DNA of 64,000 nt from Lumbricus rubellus (taxonomy: Eukaryota > Annelida > Clitellata > Crassiclitellata > Lumbricidae), in assembly GCA_945859605.1 (NCBI GenBank), contig OX243815.1:23461531-23525530 (forward strand), in the 5' to 3' direction. A model generated the notes under the pieces. That model saw nothing but the letters and a program-made list of their open reading frames with translations. It was not told the origin of the DNA and searched no databases. Below, piece by piece: positions 25,331 to 36,359 of this stretch (the first letter of the stretch is position 1; every line of letters starts with the position of its first letter). The translations under genes were made by a program, and so were the position numbers.

Positions 25331-26129
25331 AACCTTCAATCCTTCATACTTCAATTCCTTAATTCTTGCCCTCATTCCTTCACTGCAACCTTGCTTCCTC
25401 TCTGTGCACGTAGTCATCTGCGGTCGTCTTGGGGGACCTGCACCCCTAACGGCAACCCCCTCTCTCCCTCCCAACCACTCCCCTCGATTGACCGTCGACA
25501 CATGTAAGTGTGTCAACCAGTCAGTTGCCTAATCCTGTTAGCACACCATATAGTCTCTTGCCACTCCTCATCTAGTCATACACGTAGAGTGTTGGGCCCT
25601 ATAAAAATGCCGGAAGACGCTGATTGGCAGTTGCTTTTTCTGCAGAAAGCACACGCCACATCGTCACCGGCATTCCGAACAACATGACTGTGGAACGGAG
25701 GTGTGTGTGCGGGAGGCTGAAGGTCGCTGCAAGGCTGCAAGGGTATTAGGGTAAGGGTGGGGCCGCTGGGGCGGGGCGGGGCGGGAGGGGTGCGGAGAGC
25801 AGAAGGTCGAGGGAAGATGGCATACGTTCCGTCACGATCGTTGATAATGGCATTGACATAACAATGATTTCTAGAGTTTGACTTCAAAAGTCCGTTGTAA
25901 CGCGGTTCTGGAATGTTCGTGATCTGTGTCCTCTGAACAGTAGGCCTATAGGCTATAGCCTACAGACCGCGTAATTTGTGTTCTCAAACAGACCAGCTGT
26001 AGGCCTATTATAGGCCCTAACCTGTAGTAAATTCTTTTCTTGGTATCCAGACATAATCCAGTACAATCCAAAAAGGACGCTGCCTTCAGTTTGAACGGGC
26101 TTCACTCATCCTTTTAGAATAAGTTGACC

Positions 26130-26296
26130 CAGGGGCGGAGTCTGGTTTCCGTTCTTAGGGGAGCTAACCCAGAGTCTGGGCCTTCTGGAGGGGCTAATCC
26201 CGAAAAAAAGTTCTATTTTCATGGTAAAAAAGTTGAATCTGGGCCTTCTTGGGAGGGCTTAGCCCCCCCCCTAGCTCCTGATAAACTCCGCCCATG
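26130..26296. mobile_element. 167 bp hAT-type MITE
   Basis: An exact 8 bp duplication agttgacc (26122-26129 and 26297-26304) surrounds inverted ends: CAGGGGCGGAGTCTGG at the left and CATGGGCGGAGTTTAT on the opposite strand at the right. It has no coding content. Confidence 0.85.
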
Positions 26297-26859
26297 AGTT
26301 GACCATACTAGTCTTGCCTAACAACCTGCAAACAGTAGCCTATAATATATCCAACACTAACCCTACGACGTGAATCCCTTATATATATATAGGCCTACCG
26401 CTTAATCGTTGCTGCTTCCTTTCTCTTCCATCATGGTCTAGTGTTGTCTGTTGACGTGGGATCATCAACGTTGACGACTTTCATGTTAAGTAGTGCTATA
26501 TAAATGCGCGATTCACACTACACAATCACATTTCTCATGCAGCATCGTGCCACGTCGGGTAGGCCTAGTGGTCTCGAGTCTCTAGAATATATAGGCCTAT
26601 ATGAAATGGGTTTCCTCAAGTTCCTCTGGCTATGCGTCTCCTACAAATGAGTTCATCGTCCGTGTCCCATGCACACCTCTCTGCTGCAGAAGATGATAGA
26701 TCCTTATTTCGACCAAATCAAGATGCATGGTCGAAAACAACCATTTTAATGAAAGGAAATCAAAAGTGGCGTCGATAGACACAATTAACGCTACAGCTGT
26801 TCACAGTCTGCAGCCAATTCTGAATCGTCAAAACAATCCGTTTGACAAATTCACGGATA

Positions 26860-27290
26860 ATGATGACGATAACGACGACGACGGCTACGACTACTACGAC
26901 GACGACGACGATGATGATGATGATGATAACGACGACGATGATGATGATGACGACGACGACGATGATGATGATAACGACGACGATGATGATGATGATGACG
27001 ACGATGGTGATGATGAGGTACTTATGGGTTATCTACCCTGATTTATTATTTTTTTTTCAGCGTTGTCATTCCACGTCTTTTCCGTGAGAGTCGGTTAGGG
27101 CTCAGGTTAGGCATCGTGAGGGTCGGTTAGGGTTAGTGTTAGGGTTAGTTTAGCCATTAGAAACTGGTCGATTCATGGCAAAAGACACTGTGTCAAAATA
27201 AATCAGGGTAGATAACCCATAAGTACCGATGATGATGACGATGATGATGACGATGATGACGTCGACGACGACGATGATGATGATGATGAT
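26860..27290. repeat. GAT/GAC microsatellite split by an insertion
   Basis: Trinucleotide repeats at 26860-27016 continue at 27228-27290 on the other side of the inserted MITE. The poly-Asp and poly-Thr/Met open frames across it are low-complexity artefacts. Confidence 0.9.
27017..27227. mobile_element. 211 bp MITE inserted in a GAT microsatellite
   Basis: About 30 bp inverted ends: GGTACTTATGGGTTATCTAC at the left, continuing CCTGATTTATT, and its exact inverse complement at the right. gatgatga lies outside both ends; this fits an 8 bp duplication but may only reflect the microsatellite. The core has several TTAGGG-like units (27091-27150). Confidence 0.85.
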
Positions 27291-27552
27291 GATGCCGAAC
27301 GAAGAGTGCTTTCATACCAACAACACTAATCGGAATACGCTTGAAATAAAGTCTCTCGAGTCTGAACTTGAAATTCCAGAATCACTCCAAGTCCACACGG
27401 GCGACGCGGCCGTCGGTATCGAGTACATTAAGTACAATATGGAGTGGAATTAGATACTCTTATAGAATAATGCACCGAAAGGCATGTGTGGGGTGGTGGG
27501 GGGGTTGGCGGAGATGGCCACTCCCCCATCATCGTATCTCACAGGAAGGGAG

Positions 27553-27605
27553 TGGCCAGCATCAGCAGCAGCAGCAGCAGCAGCAGCATCAGCAGCATCA
27601 GCTGA
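27553..27605. repeat. CAG trinucleotide repeat
   Basis: About eight CAG units followed by CAT/CAG alternation. Not in a recognisable coding exon. Confidence 0.8.
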
Positions 27606-27785
27606 ATATAGTAATCAAGGGCGACACTGCAAATAAGGTTTAGAATGGATGATGTTGTTGTTGCATCATCATCATTCTGTGAATCGATCCAAGGAAGGCT
27701 TCATTAGCATCTAGGTCGACATACATTTGCTACATGTGTACATGATGTTTGGTCGGTTGACAAATGCCCTCAAGCACATGCATGC

Positions 27786-28000
27786 ACCTCATTGCACCCC
27801 ATTGCACCCCATTGCATCCCATTGCACCCCATTGCACCCATTGCACCCCATTGCACCCCATTGCACCCCATTGCACCCCATTGCACCCCATTGCACCCCA
27901 TTGCACCCATTGCACCCCATTGCACCCCATTGCACCCCATTGCACCCCATTGCACCCCATTGCACCCCATTGCACCCCATTGCACCTCATTGCACCTCGT
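27786..28000. repeat. 10 bp minisatellite, unit CATTGCACCC
   Basis: About 21 contiguous units, a few shortened to 9 bp, with edge variants CATTGCATCC and CATTGCACCT. Open frames on both strands are caused by the repeat. There are no spacers, so it is not a CRISPR-like array. Confidence 0.95.
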
Positions 28001-28129
28001 GTTTCTTGCGTCTATATGGCACTTGTAAGGAAGTGTTTACTATGCGAAATACACATGTCCAATGTAATGACCATAAACGATCTGGGGTATACATGTAGGT
28101 TATAAGCTTACTTAGGCTGTTTGCGGATG

Positions 28130-29180
28130 AGTAGGCCTATAGTTACTGTTAGTGCCACGTTCTAAACTTCTCCCTCTGAGTTAGAATAGGAGAGAAACGT
28201 TGTCGTCTGACTTTATAAGCAAGTGAGAGTTGTTGCCTAGAACATTTTGGGTTCTCTGTTTATAATCGTGTTCTAAATCACTTAATGCAGAAATAACGAA
28301 CCACAATACATTGTTTATAAATTCAGAACTTTTCGGATGCAGTTTGGACAAAGCATTGGGCCTACAATAAATACTCAACGTGTCTTGGTTGCATCTCCGA
28401 TCCATCTTGTATGCATAAGAGCGAAGTTTCATTAACATTTGCTTAACCCTTTCGCTACCGCACCTGTTCAGTTTTCCAACCGGTCAATTTCTCTGAAAAC
28501 TCAAGGTTATGTCATTTATGATAAAGGACTTCTGTAGGCTAATAGTGTCATATGCACATGCGTGGCTTCCATGGCAGCCAGGCTGCCAGAGGTGATTGTT
28601 CCAGACAACACTTCAAAGCTTTGATTTTCCACAACAAAATCGCTGAGCAAATAACTTTATTTGCTCGCATAAAATAGAGTTTACGCTTATCCATTTTGAT
28701 TTCACGAACACGCATTTTCTTTAGGTGACGATGTCGTGGAATCACAGGTAATCCTTTTTCGAGCACGTCTCACTCTCATATTATAATCATCCTAATGTGA
28801 AGATTTGTGAAAACCCTATCAAGAAAATCTCCAAATTGCGGTCGCCTATAAGCCTGCAAAACGAGTTACCGAGTCTTTTGCCAATCTGGAAACGTTGACC
28901 TAATTTTGTCCACTGACCAGTGTTGGCATAGGAGGAGGAGGAGGAAATAGCGAACGCAGCAAGACTTGTTAACGAACTACCGCCCGCAGGCCGCAGCCGA
29001 GTAGCCTATATTATGTATTATGTGTATGCTGGTCGCATCACAGCTTTCGTTTATCAAAGTTCACGAATAATTCTGCGCCGATGGCACTTGGAATTTCTCT
29101 GGGGTGCGAACCCTATAGTCCGATCGATAGTCTCCTCCCTCCTTCCGTTGTCGCATGGTACGTGTCGCCAAGCGTCGAAT
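28130..29180. other. no gene or repeat recognised
   Basis: Ordinary single-copy-looking sequence with short open frames that resemble nothing known. TTAACCCTTTCGCTACCG at 28443-28460 looks like one piggyBac-type end, but I find no partner. Confidence 0.4.
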
Positions 29181-29185
29181 GACCA

Positions 29186-29277
29186 CAACTACTACCACCA
29201 CCACCACCACCACCACCACCACCACCACCACCACCACCACCACCACCACTACTACTACTACTACAACTACTACGACG

Positions 29278-29369
<92 letters not shown>

Positions 29370-29425
29370 CACTATCACTACTACTACTACTACCACTACC
29401 ACTACTACTACTACTACTACTACGG
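29186..29425. repeat. ACC then ACT trinucleotide microsatellite
   Basis: (ACC)n at about 29192-29246, then (ACT)n to about 29422 with a few CAT and ACG interruptions. The His/Tyr-, Thr- and Val-rich frames here are artefacts. Confidence 0.95.
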
Positions 29426-30057
29426 CAGACGTCAACTGACTGACTGTCATAGATGCGACCACATCAAGTAGGGTGTGTATTTCGTGTCGGTATACGTGAA
29501 AATAGTATCCCCCAGAGGGATCTCTCGTCGCATTGTTGCACGCAGTTGTCAAATTCTACACCGACTGCCTTCAGTAATTAATTATCTTGTAGGTTGCTGT
29601 CCTATCGTTTTCGATCGAAGCTAATTATAGTGTAAGCTTAGACATTCATTTCTGTAGTAAAAGATAAGCTTACGGAACAGAGCTGACGAGTGGGACCAAT
29701 AATATATAATTAAGTTACCCTGACGCAGACAGAGGAGCGCAGTGCGCGGCGGGGCCTGTGCAAGCGAAGAGGGGTCGGTAGGTAAGAGGGTGGTGTGCAG
29801 ATTGATAAACACAGCCACAGCAAGGATGCACACGTGATGAAATGCGCTGTGGAAGAGGAAGCCAGTGCAAGACAATACCTCATGCATATAACCGGTATAT
29901 TCGTTCGGACTTGGCGAATCCGCCAATAGATATAGTCTAAGGCGGGTCTCAGCTCGGTGGACCCGCTTCAACTTCTCTATACACGGACCCGCGAAATACC
30001 AGCAAAGATATAATTTATAGTGGCAATAGTCAAGGTTGTTTAGCACAAACGCGTTAA

Positions 30058-31041
30058 CCCTCAGGCTACCAAGCTTTTTTTGTAACACTGACTACCAAGG
30101 GGGGGGTGGTTACCACCCCCCCCCCTGGATTTTGGGTTTGGTTTGAGATATCATAACTTGTAATACACCTATGGATTCAGCATTCATTTCTGCACAAAAT
30201 GGTATATTTAGGTTTAAAATATATGAAAGCACCCCGAAGTTATAAATTTTTTACCGTAGGCACCCGTCGATTCCACAAAATGTATACTTTCGCATAAGCA
30301 AAATATTAGATTTTGTGTGTTTTTAACATAATTTATTTAATTAAAATAGTTTACATATAATAAAGTCCAATATTCAACTATAAAAACTAGTAATAAGTTA
30401 GTTTTAGTTACAATAAAAAGAGAAAAAACATGTAAAACATGCTGAAAAACGTTTACGCAGACTTATCGGTGTGCGTTGTAAAAAAACCCAACATTTTCAC
30501 ACATTTAAATTTATTTTGAGCACTTCCGGTCATCAAATGTCAAATTAATTGGTATCAAAAAATAGCCCTAAATGCCCTCTATAGAATGACATAATTTATT
30601 TCTCTTAAAAAATAAATTATGAATAATTTTTAATAGGAAAAACATGAAAATTTTATGAAAATAAAACACCTTTTTATATATTTTAATTTATTTTGAGCAC
30701 TTCCGGTTGTCCAAAGACAACTCCGTGACCACCACAATGTAGCCCCACATTCCCTCTACAGAATGGTGTAATTGGTGTCTCTTCATGTCAAAGGACGGAT
30801 AAGATACAGCCGATATTCTAAGGGGGGGTGGTATCCACCCCCCCCCCTGGTGCCTCGGGTATATCGGGTGTAACTTTTGAATGGTATGGTATATCATCAC
30901 ACATTTTAGCTCAAAATGTGTGCAAATGAATCCTCTACAGCCACCTAAAACGTCAAAATTTTATTCCGAACGAAAAAAGTTTGATTTGGAAAAAACCTAG
31001 GGGGGGGTGGATACCACCCCCCCCCCCTGGTAGCCCGAGGG
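30058..31041. mobile_element. 984 bp piggyBac-like non-autonomous element, copy 1
   Basis: TTAA at 30054-30057 and 31042-31045 flank ends CCCTCAGGCTACCA and TGGTAGCCCGAGGG, which are inverted repeats. A TTAA target with CCC ends is the piggyBac signature. Inside are three G-run/C-run hairpins with 3 nt loops (GGTGG-TTA-CCACC near 30106, GGTGG-TAT-CCACC near 30827, GGTGG-ATA-CCACC near 31006) and two GAGCACTTCCGGT repeats. No transposase frame is present. A nearly identical copy is at 61705-62683. Confidence 0.9.
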
Positions 31042-31201
31042 TTAACAAGGGAGGCCGCAGAGGATAGTTTGATAAATGTTACCAGATATAATAACTATGA
31101 ATAAATGAGTCAATATGTAGGACATACGTACATGTGATTGCAGCCTATATATAATATATACACATGTATACTGTTGTTGTACTTGTACAGACCTATTGCA
31201 A

Positions 31202-31202
<1 letters not shown>

Positions 31203-31264
<62 letters not shown>
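31203..31264. repeat. AT dinucleotide microsatellite in a short duplicated context
   Basis: About 30 AT units. The flanks are duplicated: TGTTGTTGTACTTGTACAG occurs at both 31172-31190 and 31273-31291. Confidence 0.9.
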
Positions 31265-31266
<2 letters not shown>

Positions 31267-31607
31267 GTATACTGTTGTTGTACTTGTACAGGCCTAATGG
31301 CCTATGGTGCTCGTACTTTCTGTAGGCCTTCGCTTCGTCGGTCGAATCGTCGCAGAATCCATAAAGACAATCATGATTAGCTAAGCAGATTAGCTCTATA
31401 GCCAAGATGGGGAAGATTGTGAAGGAGAAAAGTTTAATTATAAAACAGAAAGAAGCAAAGGAATAATAATTGTCAGGAAAGACGAAAGAAGAAGCCAAAG
31501 AAGGACTATAGTAAAGAAATTAAATGATTGAGAAATGCTTGAAGATTCCGCGTAATCGCCAAACGATAAATTAACGAACCAATCTCCTATGAGTCAAAGC
31601 GCCTGCT

Positions 31608-31976
31608 GTGCACACACACGCACAAGCACAAGCATACAATCACACACACGCACAAGCACACAAACACACACACGAATACACAAAGATGCAGACACACACA
31701 CGCACGGACATCTTTCCGCACGAAGACACACACCAACACACACACACACACACTAACACACACACTAACACACACACTAACACACACCAACACACACACA
31801 CCAACACACACAAACACACACCAACACACACACACACACACACCAACACACACACACACAACAACAACAACACACACACCAACACACACACACACACACA
31901 TACACACCTACACACACACACCAACACACACACACCAACACACACACACCAACACACACACACTAACGCTAACACA
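31608..31976. repeat. CA-rich compound microsatellite
   Basis: Mostly CACACA with interspersed ACACCAAC, ACTAAC and AACAAC units. The Cys/Val- and His/Thr-rich frames are artefacts. Confidence 0.95.
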
Positions 31977-31979
31977 CAG

Positions 31980-33595
31980 TAGGCCAAGCAGAAGCGACTT
32001 GCAACCATCTCGATCAGTTTGGCACTGCAGCCTCAGCCTCATGCTGCTGCAGCACGGTGAGCGCTACAGACCGACGGACGACGACGCACGAGGGCGCCAC
32101 GCAGATCGCGAGTCTTTGCGACATATCTTCCTTCCATCCGTCCATCCATCCGTCGCCATGGTTACAGCCACGCATCCATCCACCCACCCACCTCTGCAGC
32201 TCCTCTCCTCATCCTCTCATTAGAACACTCGACTCGTTCTGTTTACCATTGTCCATCTCGATTCTGCTTTGAAGACGCGCGTCATAAAAGTAGCCTGCAT
32301 CAGCAGCATCGGTGCTATAGGCCTACCATAAGAACAGCATTTCGTATAATATCAATATGGATTCGTGGTGGCAAATATAACGCCTTCGAGTGCGAAAATA
32401 GATATGAAAAATTAGTATCGTATCTTTTGCTCTCGACCATAGACGTTACCGTATACAATACCAGCGTCTTACGTTACATACCAGTTACGTTACTGCAGTC
32501 GTTCGCTTTCAGCGGAACTTTGAAACGTCTGTTGATTAAAGATCCTAAAAAGACTTTTTGTCAGCGTCTAGAAAATGCGTTGTACGAATACGGAGGAGTT
32601 AAAACGTCTCTGATGACTAAATAATTATTGTCGCTAAATCCGCGGTTGCTGCCGGAAGTTGAAATGACTTCAGTTTAACGATTACATCGACTTAACAGGT
32701 AAGACTAGTCTGAGTTTAACCCGTCTTTTTATCTTCGAAGTTAAAACCACCGATGTAAACTCAGTCCATGCATCTGTTTGAGTCTTCAGTTTTCAAGGTA
32801 GTGGTTTGTTAAAAAACAAATGCGACTTTCCGTAGTTTAGCACTAATGATGATGAGAATAGGTCTATTAGGAATAAGGGTAATCATAGTCGTACGAGGCG
32901 GGAGTCCAGAGGGAACAAATGCCCCCCCCAAAAAAAAAATCGGGCAAGTCTGGTTTTTCGAGCAATATTTAAAATATTTATTTAAGTCCATGAGGGATCC
33001 TATATACCTCGGGGCATTAAAAAATAATAATAATGGCAATAACTTTAAAAATAATAATGAACGTAATAATATTTATAATAATTCTAATTCCTCAACAATC
33101 CGCGTTTGACAGACGGCAACCAGTTAGGCCTACAGTTATGCATTTATCTTAATTAACGGTAACATTAATTTTGACTAGCCTACTAGCAAAACAGACAACG
33201 GCGCTGAAAGCAACATACAAAGCACGTCTATCCTACTGTAGGCTAATAAACCGCAACTTGTGCAAGACTTGAGTGTACCGGTACAGAATTCAAGGCTCAA
33301 GGATCAAAATTTATTCAATTACTGTGTAATTCCTATATAAGAGCAGTTGAATTTGTTCCAACCAGAGGACTGTTTAATAGAAGTAATAAATTCTGAAGAT
33401 TGAGAATTGTCCGAAGAAATTAAAGGACTGCATGCAGAGCCTCGTTCATGATGTAAGCTTATTGATGATCACGCTCGCCTGCCAATTATAGTTGAGAGCA
33501 GCGCGGGTTTCAAATCCGTACCAGGGATTTTTAATTAGCCTAGTTTCTAAATTTCTGCTCCGCAACCACCACCCTTATTAACAGCTCAAGTTTAA
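31980..33595. other. no gene recognised
   Basis: Short TCCATCCG/CACC repeats near 32130-32200, a run of A after a C run at 32920-32940, and small AAT-rich tracts at 33020-33085. A tRNA-like B box (GGTTTCAAATCC) at about 33510 hints at an old SINE end. Nothing looks coding. Confidence 0.4.
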
Positions 33596-33816
33596 TGAGT
33601 ACACAGACCGCACACTGTCGGTGGGAAGATAGGACGGCAGCGATGGAGGGGACTGGATAACCAACCTCATATGCCGAGGCAAAGAAAATGAAGTCGCTAA
33701 CACTTCGTACCCATGTAGTCTATGATGTACAATTCCCTGTTCACTGCCTTGATTGTTATTTTTGGTGCGTATTCAGGAAATAAACTGATTTGATTTGATT
33801 TTGATTTGATTTGATG
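33596..33816 (+). mobile_element. possible LINE 3' end with TTTGA-type tail
   Basis: The segment ends GGAAATAAACTGATTTGAT and continues as TTTGAT repeats. An AATAAA-containing 3' UTR that runs into a short tandem tail is typical of several invertebrate LINEs. No RT sequence remains, so family and 5' boundary are open. Confidence 0.4.
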
Positions 33817-34713
33817 TCTTAGTTCAGGGACTGCTAAAGGGGATGACGTTTGAGACCAATGTGAACCAGCGAAGTTCTTAGCAGAGTTAAGTAGTTAAGT
33901 AGTTGTACATGCAGTGTTGTACGTGGGGGAAAAGCGAGGCGCCGCATACAGAGACCGGAGATAATAGACTGGAGATGGGTGGCGTCGGGGCCGACATTGA
34001 TCCCCATTTAAGACGGGTTCAGTCAGTGTATGTGGACTCTACAGGGAGTATGGAGTAGAAGCCGTATTGGTTATGGAATACACTTAAATGTTTTCACATT
34101 GTGAAATCGTGGATGTTGGCCTTATTGTATAGGCCTATATCTACATTATTCACAAGGCTGCGTTTTCAATTCTCTAAAGTCTAAACGGATAGCAAACTGT
34201 GTTATAAGCCAAGGAAACAACTGGACAGACCAGAATAATAATAATAGATGACATGCATTCACACGGCAGAACAAGAAAACCGAGTAAGGATTTCAAGGGG
34301 TAAATGTTTTACCATCACAGAAATATATCAACAAATTTCTCAGGCGTTTGAAGTTTCAGTAGGCTATTCATAGTATTTCTCACGGGCAAGAAGGGGCACT
34401 AGAAGATGGACCACAATTTCTTATACTGCTACAAATTTCGTCGTACTAAAGCACCGAGGCTATGATAGGCCTGCTAATGATGCAAACAGTCAGACTGAGG
34501 AATTTACTTCTAGAAAGTAGAAACCTCTATGAAAAAATTGTCCATGTTCTTGATTTTCTGCTTTGCGTTTTTCAAGCTAGAAATATGAAGGTCTAATCGT
34601 GAACATATTGTGTTCTGCCTCTTTCGCGAGCACCCATGATGTGTGTCTCAATAAACAATCAGCGAAATAACATGTGAAGATGTAGGCCTATTACACGCGC
34701 CTGTAGGCCTAAA

Positions 34714-34854
34714 CAGCGTAAGAATTGTGGAAAAATAACTGGGGGTTGGACAATGATCCACTTGGAATTTGGGTGTGAAAAACATACTTTAGCATTGGGC
34801 TCTAAGAAAGACTGGGGAGTTGAAACCCCCAACCCTCCGGCAATTCTCACAATG
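34714..34854. mobile_element. 141 bp hAT-type MITE, copy 1
   Basis: Flanked by ggcctaaa and ggcctata (7 of 8 identical). The ends are inverted repeats: AAGAATTGTGG at the left, and GAGAATTGCCGG read on the opposite strand at the right. Body markers are CTAAGAAAGACTGGGG and GAAACCCCCAACCC. Exactly the same length as the copy at 45860-46000. Confidence 0.85.
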
Positions 34855-35177
34855 GGCCTATAAGCCTGCACAGTGCACATGTCTTTTCAATATTATGCGA
34901 CAACGTACTCAGTTGGCCTTCATCCTGCACTCACGTTATAACTTAATTCCCGCTGTTTGAATATTGAATAATAACGTATCGCTTTCCGTATACATAGCAA
35001 TCAGGCGATAAGGAACGCGATCTGTTCGATTGCATTATATGGCCTACTATAATATATACTTGATTAACTCGTGTAAATATTAGTCGTGGTTTGACTGAGA
35101 GGAGGAGCAAAAGAGAGTCGTGATGTAGACACGTCGTGTGTGAACATGCATGCAGTCGTTTTGACCTTACAACGCCC

Positions 35178-35196
35178 CACGTGACTATGCCACGTG
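35178..35196. promoter_or_regulatory. paired CACGTG E-boxes
   Basis: Two CACGTGAC motifs 13 bp apart (35178-35183 and 35191-35196 for the palindromic cores). CACGTG is the site of bHLH-zip factors such as USF, MITF/TFEB and MYC. No gene is seen nearby, so function is unproven. Confidence 0.3.
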
Positions 35197-35379
35197 ACAT
35201 GCATGCACCGGAAGAGAGCTCTTCTCTCTCGCTTCTCGCATCTCCCATTGTTGACGGCTTGATCGTAATGCGACCGTGTAATTATGTAGCGCCAGCTAGG
35301 TCAGAAACTGTTCAAAGCCCGACATGCGACAGTTGAAACCAGAGACGAGAGACACGAAGTGACAGGGAGTGACAGGGAG

Positions 35380-35501
35380 ACAGATAGGCAGACACACAGA
35401 CAGACAGACACACAGACAGGCAGACGGGGTTCTTTTTATTGCAGACATGTTGCTGTGTGAGGGGGTCGTTTGTATCGACGTCTGCATTTCCAGGCTTTCA
35501 T

Positions 35502-35532
<31 letters not shown>

Positions 35533-35535
35533 GTC
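35380..35535. repeat. short CAGA and CAG repeats
   Basis: CAGACA-type repeats at 35393-35425 and an ATC/CAG run at 35500-35532. Confidence 0.8.
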
Positions 35536-36256
35536 GCTTCAAAAGCGAGTGTATAGGTCTACGTGCGTGCGTGCTTGCGAACGTGCGTCTGTAGGCCTAT
35601 ACGGATGTGACAACTGTATATACCTACACCGATACGATGCTGGCCTACCCTCTTCCTGTCTTCCTCCCTCACTCTCTTGCACTCACTCACTCGCTGCCAA
35701 CCCCACCCACTCCTGCACCACACGACTGAAATATCACGAATATACACATTATATGCATCACTCGTAGCCTAGGCTTATACGCTTATAAAGATTAATGGCC
35801 GCACGCTTCATCGGTCAATACAATAATCATGTTAAGTTTGTCGGTGACGGTGAATTCGGTGCAGTACGTCTGCTCATCACTAAGAAATTCCATTGAGTGA
35901 CTTCCTGCGTGCTAACCAGCTCTTCCGAAATTATTATTGGGATCAAGTATCTCATATAAAGATTTGCTTGACACGAAGCCTTTCGCATACCTGCACCTTT
36001 GTACACGCATGTAGCCTATACAAGAAAAATTAATGATTTGTTGAATGCTGTACCCATTACCCCGTATCCGCAAGGAGTTTCATTTATAAAGCTATAATTA
36101 GGCTACAATTTATGGCAGCAGGGAGTACGTTACACGGTTCAAACAGTGGAAAATATTACGCCTAAATTCTTGGGTGGAGTTAAATGGCATATATTGCACC
36201 AAGCTCGGAATATATATATATATTTATTTATATATATATATATATACATGCAAGTC

Positions 36257-36355
36257 TATTGGCCCCTATACTAAGTCTGTTGAGATTCAGAACATTGATC
36301 GTATACATTGGCCCCTACTAAGTCTGTTCAATTTTAGAACATTGATCGCTAGAAA
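36257..36355. repeat. two-copy ~48 bp duplication
   Basis: The segment ATTGGCCCCTA...CTAAGTCTGTT...AGAACATTGATCG occurs twice in tandem, diverged in the middle. An AT-rich tract at 36205-36247 precedes it. Confidence 0.8.
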
Positions 36356-36359
36356 ATGC

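Noticed and set aside
26727..27087. Frames with poly-Asp and poly-Thr/Met
   Set aside because: Produced by the GAT/GAC microsatellite and the inserted MITE; no splice or start context.
27091..27150. Interstitial telomere tract
   Set aside because: TTAGGG units are few and irregular and form the core of a MITE.
27782..28000. CRISPR-like array
   Set aside because: Units are contiguous with no spacers, and the genome is eukaryotic.
28443..28460. piggyBac-type end TTAACCCTTTCGCTACCG
   Set aside because: No matching inverted end with TTAA was found within several kb.
29013..29552. Long His/Tyr-, Thr- and Val-rich frames
   Set aside because: All three frames of ACC/ACT repeats stay open; not genes.
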